Shown here: in pieces, positions 28,215 through 36,587 of the stretch
How positions within the stretch are numbered: the first letter of the stretch is position 1
How the letters are laid out: each line of letters starts with the position of its first letter
Origin: Sphingomonas sp.
GTDB lineage: Bacteria > Pseudomonadota > Alphaproteobacteria > Sphingomonadales > Sphingomonadaceae
Reading direction: 5' to 3'
Assembly: GCA_003248865.1 (NCBI GenBank)
Contig: QFPK01000008.1
Span: forward strand, 1-64,000
Length of the DNA: 64,000 nt
The notes under the pieces: model-generated
The model's input: only the letters and a program-made list of their open reading frames with translations
What the model was told of the DNA's origin: nothing
The model's database searches: none
Program-made: the position numbers and the translations under genes

Positions 28215-31200
28215 TCCTCTCCGACATCTCCGTCCGCAGGCCGGTGTTCGCGGCGGTGCTGTCGATGCTTCTCATCCTGATCGGCATCGTCTCGTTCAAC
28301 CGGCTGTCGGTGCGCGACCTTCCGGCGATCGAGCCGCCCATCGTCTCCATCGACACCGTCTATCGCGGCGCCAATGCACAGGTGATCGAAAACCGCATCA
28401 CCCAGATCATCGAAGACCGCATCTCGGGCATCGAGGGAATCGACAGCATCACCTCCCGCTCACGCGACGGCCGCTCCGACATCACCATCGAATTCTCCGC
28501 CTCGCGCAATATCGACGATGCCGCCAATGACGTGCGCGACCGGGTGTCGGGTGTCGCCAACCTGCTGCCTGACGAAGCCGATCCGCCGCAGATCAGCAAG
28601 GTCGATGTCGATGCCCAGCCCATCCTCTGGCTGAACGTGATCCAGCCCAACTGGACGCCGATGCAACTCACCGACTATGCGGATCGGGTCCTGGTGGACC
28701 GTTTTGCCTCGGTCAACGGCGTCAGCCGCGTTCAGATCGGCGGCGAAGCCCGGCAGGCGATGCGGATCTGGCTCTCACGCTCGCAGCTCGTCGCCTATGG
28801 CCTCACCACCTCGGATATCGAAGCCGCGCTGCGCCGACAGAATGTGGAACTGCCCGCCGGCCGGATCGAGGGGCCCAACGCTAACCTCACCGTCCGCGTC
28901 ACGCGGCAATTCTCCTCCGCGGCAGAGTTCGAACGGCTGATCGTGGGGCGCGGCCCGGACGGCTATCTGGTCCGGCTGGGCGATGTCGCCCGTGTCGTGC
29001 TGGAACCCGAGAACCGCTACAATTTCTTCCGCTCCAACGGCGAGCAGGCCATCGGCCTCGGCATCGTCCGACAGTCCGGCGCGAACACCCTGCAGGTGGC
29101 AGAGGATGTGAAAGCCCAGCTGGAAGAGGTGCGCAAGACGCTCCCCGAAGGCATGGAACTCGCCGTCAGCTTCGACAGTTCACTGTTTATCGAACGCGCC
29201 ATCGGCAATGTCTGGATGACGCTGCTCGAAGCCGCGGTGCTCGTGATCGTCGTGATTTTCATCTTCCTGGGTTCGCTCAGGGCCACGCTGATTCCGGCTG
29301 TTACGGTGCCGATCTGCCTCATCGCCACCTTCGCGGTGCTCTATGTGCTGGATTACTCGCTCAACCTCCTCACCCTGCTCGCCTTCGTGCTGGCGATCGG
29401 CATCGTCGTCGACGACGCCATCGTGGTGCTGGAGAATATCTATTACCGCATCGAGAAGGGCGAACCCCCGCTGGTCGCGGCCTATCAGGGCGCGCGGCAG
29501 GTGGGCTTCGCGGTCGTCGCGACCACCGTGGTTGTCTGCGCCGTGTTCGTGCCGCTCTACTTCATCGCAGGCAACACCGGCCTGCTGTTCCGCGAACTCG
29601 CCGGTGCGATGATCGGCGCCATCGCCTTCTCCGGCTTCGTCGCGCTCTCGCTCACGCCGATGCTCTGCTCAAAGCTGCTCAAGAAAGAGCATGAGCCGAG
29701 CCGCTTCACGAAATGGTTCGATCACCAGTTCGAACGACTGCAAGGCGCCTATGTCCGTGTGCTCGACCGGATTCTGGAACGCATCTGGCTGGTGGGTGGC
29801 ATTTCCGCCGGGTTCGTGGCGATCTGCCTCGCGCTGGGCTCGACACTGCCGTCAGAGCTCGCACCGGAAGAAGATACCGGCAACTTCCAGGTCTCGGTGC
29901 AGGCCGCCGAGGGCACCGGCTACGACCGCATGGTGACCTATATGGAACGGCTGCAGACGGAACTGCTGCCGATGGTCGGCAACGGCCAGCCCGTGCGACG
30001 CATGCTGGTCCGCGCGCCCGGCAGCTTCGGCGCGACCGAGAGCTTTTCCAACGGCGGCATGACAGTCTTCCTTGTGCCCTGGGAAGAGCGGACTGAGAGC
30101 ACCCGCGACGTGATGGAGCAGGTTCAGGCGGTCATCGGGCAGGATCCGCAGGTGCGCGGCAACACATCCACCGGCAACAGCCTCAGCCGGGGCCGGGGCC
30201 GTCCAATCCAGCTCGTGATCGCCGGCAACACCTTCGAGGATCTTGCCAAGGCTCGCGATGCCATCATTCTGGCGGCAGCCACCAACCCCGGCATCGTCGA
30301 TCTCGACAGCGACTATCGGGAAACGGTGCCGCAGCTGATCGTCGACATCGATACCACCCGCGCGGGGGATCTGGGCGTGCAGATCGCCGACATCGGCGCC
30401 ACGCTGGAAACGATGATGGGCAGCCGCCGCGTCACGACCTTCATCGACCGGGGCGAAGAGTATTTCGTGGTGCTGCAGGCCGAGGATGCCGACCGCGCCA
30501 CGCCCGACAATCTCACCAACATCTATGTCCGCTCCACGACGACGGGCGATCTGATCCCGCTGTCCAGCGTGGTAAAGCTTCGCGAAGCGGCGCAGGCAGG
30601 CGAACTCGGGCGCTTCAACAAGCAGCGCGCCATCACAATCCAGGGCAGCCTCGCGCCCGGCACCACGCTGGGCCAGGCGCTCGACTTCCTGGAGCCGATC
30701 GCGCTGGAGCAACCTCAGGTCACCAGCATCGGCCACCGCGGCGAAAGCCAGCAGCTCCGTCAGACCGGCTCGTCGCTGTGGATCGTGCTTGGGCTGACCG
30801 TGGTACTGATCTTCCTGATCCTGGCAGCACAGTTCGAAAGCTTCATCCACCCGGCCGTCATCATCCTGACGGTGCCGCTGGCCGTGGGCGGCGGGCTGTT
30901 CGGCCTGTGGGTCATGGGCGGTACCATCAACCTCTATTCCCAGGTCGGGATCGTCATGCTGGTGGGGCTCGCCGCCAAGAACGGCATCCTCATCGTGGAA
31001 TTCGCCAACCAGCTCCGCGATGACGGGGTCGCCTTCCGGGATGCGATCATCCAGGCCTCCGGCCGCCGGCTGCGCCCGGTTCTGATGACCTCCATCGCAA
31101 CGGTCGCCGGCGCTGTGCCGCTGATGATCGCCAGCGGCGCGGGGGCAGGATCGCGGCAGGCCATCGGCATCGTCATCGTATGGGGCGTCAGCCTCGCCAC

Positions 31201-31327
31201 TCTGCTGACGCTGTTTGTGATTCCGGTCATCTATGCTGCCATCGCACGCCGCACCAAATCGCCCGAAACTATCAGCCGGGAACTGGAAAAGGGCCTGAAG
31301 GAAAGCGCCGCCCAACCTGCCGAGTGA
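28211..31327 (+). CDS. RND efflux permease (AcrB/MexF-like, HAE-1 type)
   Basis: A 1038-residue inner-membrane proton-drug antiporter of full AcrB-like length. It starts MILSDISVRRPVFAAVLSML, contains the paired Asp of TM4 in IGIVVDDAIVVLENIYY, the large periplasmic loops with the duplicated porter and docking domains, and the second-half helix MLVGLAAKNGILIVEFANQL. The substrate range cannot be read from sequence. It is translationally coupled to the adaptor; no TolC-type gene or local regulator is adjacent. Confidence 0.94.
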   Translation: MILSDISVRRPVFAAVLSMLLILIGIVSFNRLSVRDLPAIEPPIVSIDTVYRGANAQVIENRITQIIEDRISGIEGIDSITSRSRDGRSDITIEFSASRNIDDAANDVRDRVSGVANLLPDEADPPQISKVDVDAQPILWLNVIQPNWTPMQLTDYADRVLVDRFASVNGVSRVQIGGEARQAMRIWLSRSQLVAYGLTTSDIEAALRRQNVELPAGRIEGPNANLTVRVTRQFSSAAEFERLIVGRGPDGYLVRLGDVARVVLEPENRYNFFRSNGEQAIGLGIVRQSGANTLQVAEDVKAQLEEVRKTLPEGMELAVSFDSSLFIERAIGNVWMTLLEAAVLVIVVIFIFLGSLRATLIPAVTVPICLIATFAVLYVLDYSLNLLTLLAFVLAIGIVVDDAIVVLENIYYRIEKGEPPLVAAYQGARQVGFAVVATTVVVCAVFVPLYFIAGNTGLLFRELAGAMIGAIAFSGFVALSLTPMLCSKLLKKEHEPSRFTKWFDHQFERLQGAYVRVLDRILERIWLVGGISAGFVAICLALGSTLPSELAPEEDTGNFQVSVQAAEGTGYDRMVTYMERLQTELLPMVGNGQPVRRMLVRAPGSFGATESFSNGGMTVFLVPWEERTESTRDVMEQVQAVIGQDPQVRGNTSTGNSLSRGRGRPIQLVIAGNTFEDLAKARDAIILAAATNPGIVDLDSDYRETVPQLIVDIDTTRAGDLGVQIADIGATLETMMGSRRVTTFIDRGEEYFVVLQAEDADRATPDNLTNIYVRSTTTGDLIPLSSVVKLREAAQAGELGRFNKQRAITIQGSLAPGTTLGQALDFLEPIALEQPQVTSIGHRGESQQLRQTGSSLWIVLGLTVVLIFLILAAQFESFIHPAVIILTVPLAVGGGLFGLWVMGGTINLYSQVGIVMLVGLAAKNGILIVEFANQLRDDGVAFRDAIIQASGRRLRPVLMTSIATVAGAVPLMIASGAGAGSRQAIGIVIVWGVSLATLLTLFVIPVIYAAIARRTKSPETISRELEKGLKESAAQPAE

Positions 31328-31451
31328 CGGCAGCGGCGCAGCGACATCTGGCGCGAAAGCCGCCAAGCCCTTATGTTGCAGTGAACAATGAAGCCCCGCC
31401 ATTGGCGGGCAGGACTTGGATTTCCGCCATCCGGCGGATGGAGACAACGCC

Positions 31452-31754
31452 ATGCAGAACCAGAACCCCTTCTTCGAGGATTTGTCCCGGCTGATGTCGT
31501 CGATGGCCGGCACCATGGCGGGTGCCAGCCGCGAGGCTGAAACCCGCATGCGCGAGAAGTTCCGCGAAATGGTGGGCGGCATCGACATGGTCAGCCGCGA
31601 GGAGTTCGAAGCGGTGAAGACACTGGCAGCCGAAGCCCGTGCCGAGATCGAGGCGCTGAAGGCAGAGATCGAATCGCTCCGCTCCTCCGCGCCCACAGCC
31701 GCCCAGCCCGCCAAGACCCCGCGCGCCAAGCCGCAGAAGATCGACATCAGCTGA
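31452..31754 (+). CDS. ubiK: UbiK-type ubiquinone biosynthesis accessory factor
   Basis: A 100-residue protein: MQNQNPFFEDLSRLMSSMAG, an amphipathic segment, then a coiled coil with REKFREMVGGIDMVSREEFE and a helix to about 75, and a Pro/Lys-rich tail. The pattern matches the BMFP/YqiC (UbiK) family, which joins the Ubi complex and binds lipid. The ATG at 31452 follows GGAGACAACGCC; an in-frame start at 31416 is less likely. Confidence 0.85.
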   Translation: MQNQNPFFEDLSRLMSSMAGTMAGASREAETRMREKFREMVGGIDMVSREEFEAVKTLAAEARAEIEALKAEIESLRSSAPTAAQPAKTPRAKPQKIDIS

Positions 31755-31886
31755 AAAGCCGGGAAACAACCCCACTCTATCCACATCATTTGCCGGCCTG
31801 CCGGGGCAAGCCCGCTTGCCAAGCCGGGGCCGCGGCGCAATATCTGGTGGTGCGGATGAGGGGGCGGCCATATATCCGGGGCCGGA

Positions 31887-32429
31887 ATGATTGAGGATGA
31901 TGCCATGACCAGCCTGCAATTCGACATGGGCGCCGATCCGCAGCCCCCGATCGACACGCTGGAACATTATTTCTCCAGCCACAACTGGGCCTTCGAACGT
32001 GACGGCGACGAAGAGATCGTCACCACGGTCAAGGGCAGCTGGTCGGATTACGAGCTCCGCGCGCTCTGGCGCGAGGAAGATCGGGTTCTCCAGTTCATCG
32101 CCCTCACCGGAATCAACGCCGGCACATCCCGCACCGATGCCGAAACCCGCGCCAATCTGTTCGAGACGCTGGCACTGGTGAACGAGCAGCTGTGGATCGG
32201 CCATTTCGAGCAATGGTCGGCCGACGGCGCCCTGCTGTTCCGCCATGCCGTCCTTCTGGACGGCCCGGACGACGCTGCGCTCAGCATGCCCCAGGCCCAT
32301 GCGCTGGTGGATGCCGCCATCGACGAATGCGAACGCTATTATCCAGTGTTCCAGTTCGTGCTGTGGGGCGGAAAAGGCCCGCGCGAAGCGCTCGCCGCCG
32401 CCATGGTCGAAACCGAAGGCGAAGCCTGA
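31887..32429 (+). CDS. YbjN domain-containing protein
   Basis: A 180-residue acidic protein with the YbjN type III secretion chaperone-like fold: 'PIDTLEHYFSSHNWAFERDG', GSWSDYELRALWREEDRVLQ, and a C-terminal helix with 'ALVDAAIDECERYYPVFQFVLWGG'. The cellular role of YbjN proteins is poorly defined and linked to stress responses. An internal ATG at 31905 preceded by GAGG is an alternative start. Confidence 0.8.
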   Translation: MIEDDAMTSLQFDMGADPQPPIDTLEHYFSSHNWAFERDGDEEIVTTVKGSWSDYELRALWREEDRVLQFIALTGINAGTSRTDAETRANLFETLALVNEQLWIGHFEQWSADGALLFRHAVLLDGPDDAALSMPQAHALVDAAIDECERYYPVFQFVLWGGKGPREALAAAMVETEGEA

Positions 32430-32832
32430 GGCAAGCCCTCACCGGCGCCCCGACGGCGCCGACACCCGTTTTCGAGTCGTGCTCACATCCCGTCGCCGTC
32501 ACCCCGGATTTCCGGCCGCAGAGCCATGCGCGCAGCGCGGGGCAGCGCTCATCATCGCTGCATGGCAAAAATGATAGGCCGTCATAAACGCCTTGATTCG
32601 TTGTAATATTAACCATCGGATGAAAATTTCATGTTGCAGTGCAACAAAAATTGCTGCAATAAACTGCGTGCCGCTCAATTTTGGGATTGACGCAAACTGA
32701 GTGAAACTTTAATTCCCAATTCATTGAATTGAGTGCCGCTCGGTTCAACTCCGGATGATCCGGGGCAACCAGTCGGCACCGGCAGGGGGCACTTTCGCCC
32801 GGAACTGCCGCAAGCTGTGGAAGGATCTAGCC
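32430..32832 (+). promoter_or_regulatory. Upstream region of exported 101-aa protein with 7-1-7 palindrome
   Basis: This 403-base gap has no gene, and its right half is AT-rich. It carries the perfect palindrome TGTTGCA-G-TGCAACA (32632-32646), a nearby TTGCTGCAAT (32651-32660), and a direct repeat GTGCCGCTC (32668-32676, 32733-32741). The TTGCA/TGCAA arrangement resembles binding sites of PhaR-type regulators in alphaproteobacteria; this is inference from motif shape. It probably controls the gene at 32833. Confidence 0.45.
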
Positions 32833-33138
32833 ATGCGTGCCATCAAGCTGACCGTCGCTGCTGCCGTTTCCGCTGCCAGCCTCTCCATCTTCGCCGTTCC
32901 GGCCTTCGCTGCCGACGCCGAAACCTGCGCCGTCGCCCCGGTGAAGCTCCGCACGCTCGCCGCTTCGGCAGAGCCGGAAGCCGCCCGCAAGGCCGAACGC
33001 AACATCGCGCTCGGTGAAGCCCTGTGCGACGCCCGCAACCGGTCGGAAGCTTCCAAGAAGTTCAACCTGGCCGCCAAGTCGCTCGGCACCGAACTGGCCG
33101 TCGTGATGACGAACCAGGCCAGCGCGACCGTCCAGTAA
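32833..33138 (+). CDS. Small exported protein with two cysteines, unknown function
   Basis: A 101-residue protein. A signal peptide (MRAIKLTVAAAVSAASLSIF, cleavage after AFA) leaves a mature region of about 75 residues rich in Ala, Lys and Glu with one Cys near the start (AETCAVAPVKLRTLAAS) and one in EALCDARNRSEASKKFNLA. The pair could form a periplasmic disulphide. The AAGGA site supports the ATG at 32833. Strong flanking regulatory and terminator signals suggest a well-expressed single gene. No family is recognised. Confidence 0.7.
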   Translation: MRAIKLTVAAAVSAASLSIFAVPAFAADAETCAVAPVKLRTLAASAEPEAARKAERNIALGEALCDARNRSEASKKFNLAAKSLGTELAVVMTNQASATVQ

Positions 33139-33151
33139 CAAGCTCCCAACG

Positions 33152-33243
33152 ACGGGCCGCCTCCCTCCCCCCTCCCTGCGGCCCGTCATCCAGAAGGCGG
33201 CGATTCCCCCCGGTGTTCTCCCGGCGGAATCGCCGCCTTTTCT
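33152..33243 (+). terminator. Double hairpin and Rho-independent terminator after the small exported protein
   Basis: First hairpin: arms GACGGGCCGC and GCGGCCCGTC (about 33151-33187). Second: AAGGCGGCGATTCC (33194-33207) with GGAATCGCCGCCTT (33226-33239) followed by TTCT. The second has terminator form. Confidence 0.75.
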
Positions 33244-33305
33244 GTTCCCGCCCCACACCGCCGGCTCTTGAGGCCGCCCCCGCCTGCTGCCAAAAGGGTG
33301 CCGGC

Positions 33306-34091
33306 ATGACGCACCCGCTGTCCCCCCATATCCAGCTCCACATCGATGGCCCGGTCGCCCGGCTCCGCCTGAACCGCGCAGACAAGCGCAACGCCATGGA
33401 TCAGGCCATGTGGGAAACCCTCCCCCGCCTCGTCGAGCAGGCCGTCGCCACCCCCGCCGTCCGCCTGATCCTGCTCGGCTCCGCCACCCCCGGCATCTTC
33501 TGCGCCGGCGCCGACATCGGCGAATTCGCCCGCGAAACGGCCAGCCCCGAATGGCGCGCCCGCAATCAGGCCGGCATCCGCGCCACCCAGCTCGCACTCG
33601 CCCGCGCCCCCCTCCCCGTCATCGCGCTGGTCGATGGAGACTGCGTCGGCGGCGGCTGCGGCCTTGCGCTGGCGGCAGACATCCGCATCGCCTCCCCCCG
33701 CGCCCGCTTCGGCATCACGCCCTCGAAGCTCGGCCTCGTCTATCCGCTGCACGACACCCGCCTGCTGGTCGATCTCGTCGGCCCCGGCCACGCCAAGCGC
33801 CTGCTCTACACCGGCCGCCTGATCCCGGCCGAAGAAGCCCGGCGCATCGGCCTCGTCGAGGAACTGGCAGACGATGTGGAAGCCGCAGGCGCGGCCTTCG
33901 CCGCCGAACTGCTCGCCGGCTCCCCCTTCACCCAGAAATCCACCCGAGCCGTCGTCCAGCGCATCCTCGAAGGCACCGCAGACGACGATGCCGCCAGCAT
34001 GGCGCTGTTCGATCAGGCCTTCACCGGCCCCGATTTCGCCGAGGGCGTCTCCGCTTTCCTCGCCAAGCGCAAGCCCGCCTTCGGCCAATGA
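33306..34091 (+). CDS. Enoyl-CoA hydratase/isomerase family protein
   Basis: A 261-residue crotonase-fold protein. The oxyanion-hole segments FCAGADIGEFARE and DGDCVGGGCGLALAADIRIAS and the C-terminal trimerisation helix are present. It would act on an acyl-CoA thioester (hydration, isomerisation or similar); substrate is not determined. The ATG at 33306 (MTHPLSPHIQLHIDGPVARL) was chosen by family N-terminus. Its stop overlaps the next gene's start (ATGA). Confidence 0.88.
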   Translation: MTHPLSPHIQLHIDGPVARLRLNRADKRNAMDQAMWETLPRLVEQAVATPAVRLILLGSATPGIFCAGADIGEFARETASPEWRARNQAGIRATQLALARAPLPVIALVDGDCVGGGCGLALAADIRIASPRARFGITPSKLGLVYPLHDTRLLVDLVGPGHAKRLLYTGRLIPAEEARRIGLVEELADDVEAAGAAFAAELLAGSPFTQKSTRAVVQRILEGTADDDAASMALFDQAFTGPDFAEGVSAFLAKRKPAFGQ

Positions 34092-34833
34092 CAGACAGTT
34101 TCACCGCCCCCCTGTTCGCCCCCCGCCTCATCGAAGGCGATGACGCCAACGTCATCCTCGTCTGCGATCACGCCTCCAACGCCGTCCCCCCCGGCCTCGA
34201 TCTCGGCGTCCCCGCGGAAGCCCTCACCCAGCATGTCGCCTGGGATATCGGCGCCGAAGCCATCACCCGCACGGTCGCCGCCGCCCTCTCCTGCCGCGCC
34301 TGGCTCGCCTCCGCCTCCCGCCTCGTCGTCGATTGCAACCGGGATCCGGAACACGCCATCCCCGAAACAAGCGACGGCATCCCCATCCCCGCCAACATCG
34401 GCCTCTCCCCCACAGACCGCGCCGCCCGCCTCGCCCTCCACACCGCCTTCCACGACGGCCTTGCCCACCAGATCGAACAGCGCCCGCCCACGCTGCTCGT
34501 CTCCATCCACAGCTTCACGCCCGCGCTCGTCTCGGCCCCCGCGCCGCGCCCCTGGCCCATCGCCCTGCTCTGGAATCAGGATTATCGCGCCACCGAACAT
34601 GGCCTCGCCGCACTCCGCGCCGAACCCGATCTCGGCGGCCCCGTCGGCGCCAACGAACCCTATTCCGGGCAAGTGCTCAACTACACCGTCGATCGCCACG
34701 CCGAAGCCATCGGGCTGCCCGCACTGGGCTTCGAAATCCGGCAGGATCTCATCTCGGATGCCGCAGGCGTCGCCCGCTGGGCCGCCATCGTCGCCCGCAC
34801 CATCATTGCCACGCAGAAGGGTCTGTGCCCCGA

Positions 34834-34840
<7 letters not shown>
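34088..34840 (+). CDS. N-formylglutamate amidohydrolase family protein
   Basis: A 250-residue protein of the HutG2-like family, which hydrolyses N-formyl-glutamate or related formamides with a metal. Motifs: ILVCDHASNAVP near the N-terminus, SRLVVDCNRDP, VSIHSFTP, and GFEIRQDLISD. No other histidine-degradation gene is nearby, so the physiological substrate is open. It overlaps its neighbours on both sides (4 bases with the hydratase, 7 bases with mtgA), forming a tight three-gene unit. Confidence 0.88.
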
Positions 34841-35514
<674 letters not shown>

Positions 35515-35540
35515 GCTCCGAAGAGTAGAAGAGAGCCTCC

Positions 35541-35594
35541 GGCAGGCAGGGCCCTGCCCTGCACCCGGCAGGGACATGATGTCCCTGCACCCAC
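35541..35594 (+). repeat. REP-like double-hairpin repeat (left flank of RT island)
   Basis: First hairpin: GCAGGGC (35546-35552) / GCCCTGC (35556-35562). Second: GCAGGGAC (35568-35575) / GTCCCTGC (35581-35588) around ATGAT, then ACCCAC. The order and the ATGAT loop match the copy at 18801-18849; the pair next to the loop is C-G here but G-C there. Confidence 0.75.
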
Positions 35595-35722
35595 GACATT
35601 CCACTCCCAGCCACGCGGGCCCGACAGAAGATCCGGCCTTTTTGGCAGCTTTCGGGCTAGGCATGGGCGGGAAGATGCTAACCAGCTCTTGCGTCAAGCG
35701 TCGAGGCACTGCCGAACTATCT

Positions 35723-35760
35723 GTTCGCCATTTGCGAACTAGACCTTGCATCTGGCGAAC
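35723..35760 (+). promoter_or_regulatory. GTTCGC/GCGAAC operator-like cluster upstream of the XRE-RT operon
   Basis: GTTCGC (35723-35728) and GCGAAC (35734-35739) form a 6-5-6 palindrome. TGGCGAAC (35753-35760) is the exact complement of GTTCGCCA (35723-35730). A further GTTCGCC is at 35819-35825. TTGCAT (35746-35751) and TACATG (35769-35774) 17 bases apart could be a weak promoter. Autoregulation by the XRE protein encoded at 36273 is a reasonable inference. Confidence 0.4.
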
Positions 35761-36014
35761 TTCTGCCCTACATGCATTTTCAGCGTTTGGGTAATGGAGA
35801 TGCACTAGAAGCATGGCGGTTCGCCGCCAGTGAAGGCTCAAAGAGCCTTTATCACTTTGCCAGATCTCTTTCCGTCGTCCTGCTGACGTCGGAGAGGCGA
35901 TGTTGGCTCCGGTATACGGTTATTCGACTATTCGAATTTTCTGTGTGCAGTGTGCGTCTAGGAGTTGAACCGCAACCCTGATCCGCTCTCGGACTTGGTG
36001 CAGATCGCTCGGCA
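35761..36014 (+). ncRNA. Possible retron non-coding RNA (msr/msd-like) region
   Basis: Three consecutive hairpins are visible: TGGCGG-TTCG-CCGCCA (35814-35829); GTGA-AGGCTC-AAA-GAGCCT-TTA-TCAC (35830-35855); and an imperfect stem closing CTCT/AGAG (35866-35896). This is the expected place for a retron RNA, upstream of the accessory and RT genes. The only candidate for the long-range a1/a2 pairing is TGCCGAACTATCTG (35710-35723) with CAGATCGCTCGGCA (36001-36014), which has two mismatches and could be chance. Boundaries are approximate. Confidence 0.35.
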
Positions 36015-36043
36015 ATCCGGCTGGGCGATGGTCTGGGAGCACT

Positions 36044-36247
36044 ATGATGGCTCATTTGCCGAAAAAGAGCCCAGACGCCGGGTTGTGGAAGTACGGACGG
36101 CAGGCGATCCGACGCATTGCGGAAGCAGTGCGGTGGAGCCTTAAGAAGGTTCTGCGGAACCGCCTTGCCCTGATGTCGTTGATTATGATGGCGCAGGCTA
36201 TCGTGAAACTGATCAGCGCCGTCCTCGAGTTGTTCCGTCACTTCTAG
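36044..36247 (+). CDS. Small basic protein with C-terminal membrane helix
   Basis: A 67-residue protein. The first 40 residues are strongly basic (MMAHLPKKSPDAGLWKYGRQ, then RRIAEAVRWSLKKVLRNR); residues about 41-64 (LALMSLIMMAQAIVKLISAV) form one hydrophobic helix, and the end is LFRHF. GGGAG lies 6-7 bases before the ATG. It precedes the XRE and RT genes by 25 bases and probably shares their transcript. By position it could be the effector or toxin of a retron-like unit; this is inference. An overlapping open frame (35965-36145) weakens certainty. Confidence 0.5.
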   Translation: MMAHLPKKSPDAGLWKYGRQAIRRIAEAVRWSLKKVLRNRLALMSLIMMAQAIVKLISAVLELFRHF

Positions 36248-36272
36248 GCGTCATTCACAGAAAGGACGCACA

Positions 36273-36587
36273 ATGCTCAACGAGGCGCTGCGACTAGTTC
36301 GGGTTTTCCATGATCTGAATAAGACGCAGACCGCAGATCGCGTCGGGCTCTCGAAATCGTACATCACCGAGCTCGAACGCGGCGACAAGAAGGTGACAAT
36401 GGAGGTGCTGGAGAAGTACGCGGATGCATTCTCCATCCCGTTGTCATCGCTTATGTTTTTTGCAGAGCAGGCGGCCAATCCGTCCCCTGCTGAAAAGACC
36501 CGAACCTTCGTTGCAGGCAAGACGCTTAAGATGCTGGACTGGATTGCGACCGTGACGGCCGAGCGGGATGAGCATGAGCAAGCATAA
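36273..36587 (+). CDS. XRE-family helix-turn-helix protein
   Basis: A 104-residue protein. The Cro/C1-type HTH spans about 5-63, with the recognition region TQTADRVGLSKSYITELERG, then KKVTMEVLEKYADAFSIPLS and LMFFAEQ. The remaining 40 residues are polar with a short helix. AAAGGAC precedes the ATG. Its 3' end overlaps the RT start by 20 bases, so the two are co-translated. It may repress the operon, or serve as the accessory protein of an XRE-associated retron type. Confidence 0.88.
   Translation: MLNEALRLVRVFHDLNKTQTADRVGLSKSYITELERGDKKVTMEVLEKYADAFSIPLSSLMFFAEQAANPSPAEKTRTFVAGKTLKMLDWIATVTAERDEHEQA

Noticed and set aside
35772..35981. Small frame (69 codons) in the RT leader
   Set aside because: No ribosome site; overlaps the hairpins proposed as structured RNA. 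Kept only as a question in the findings.
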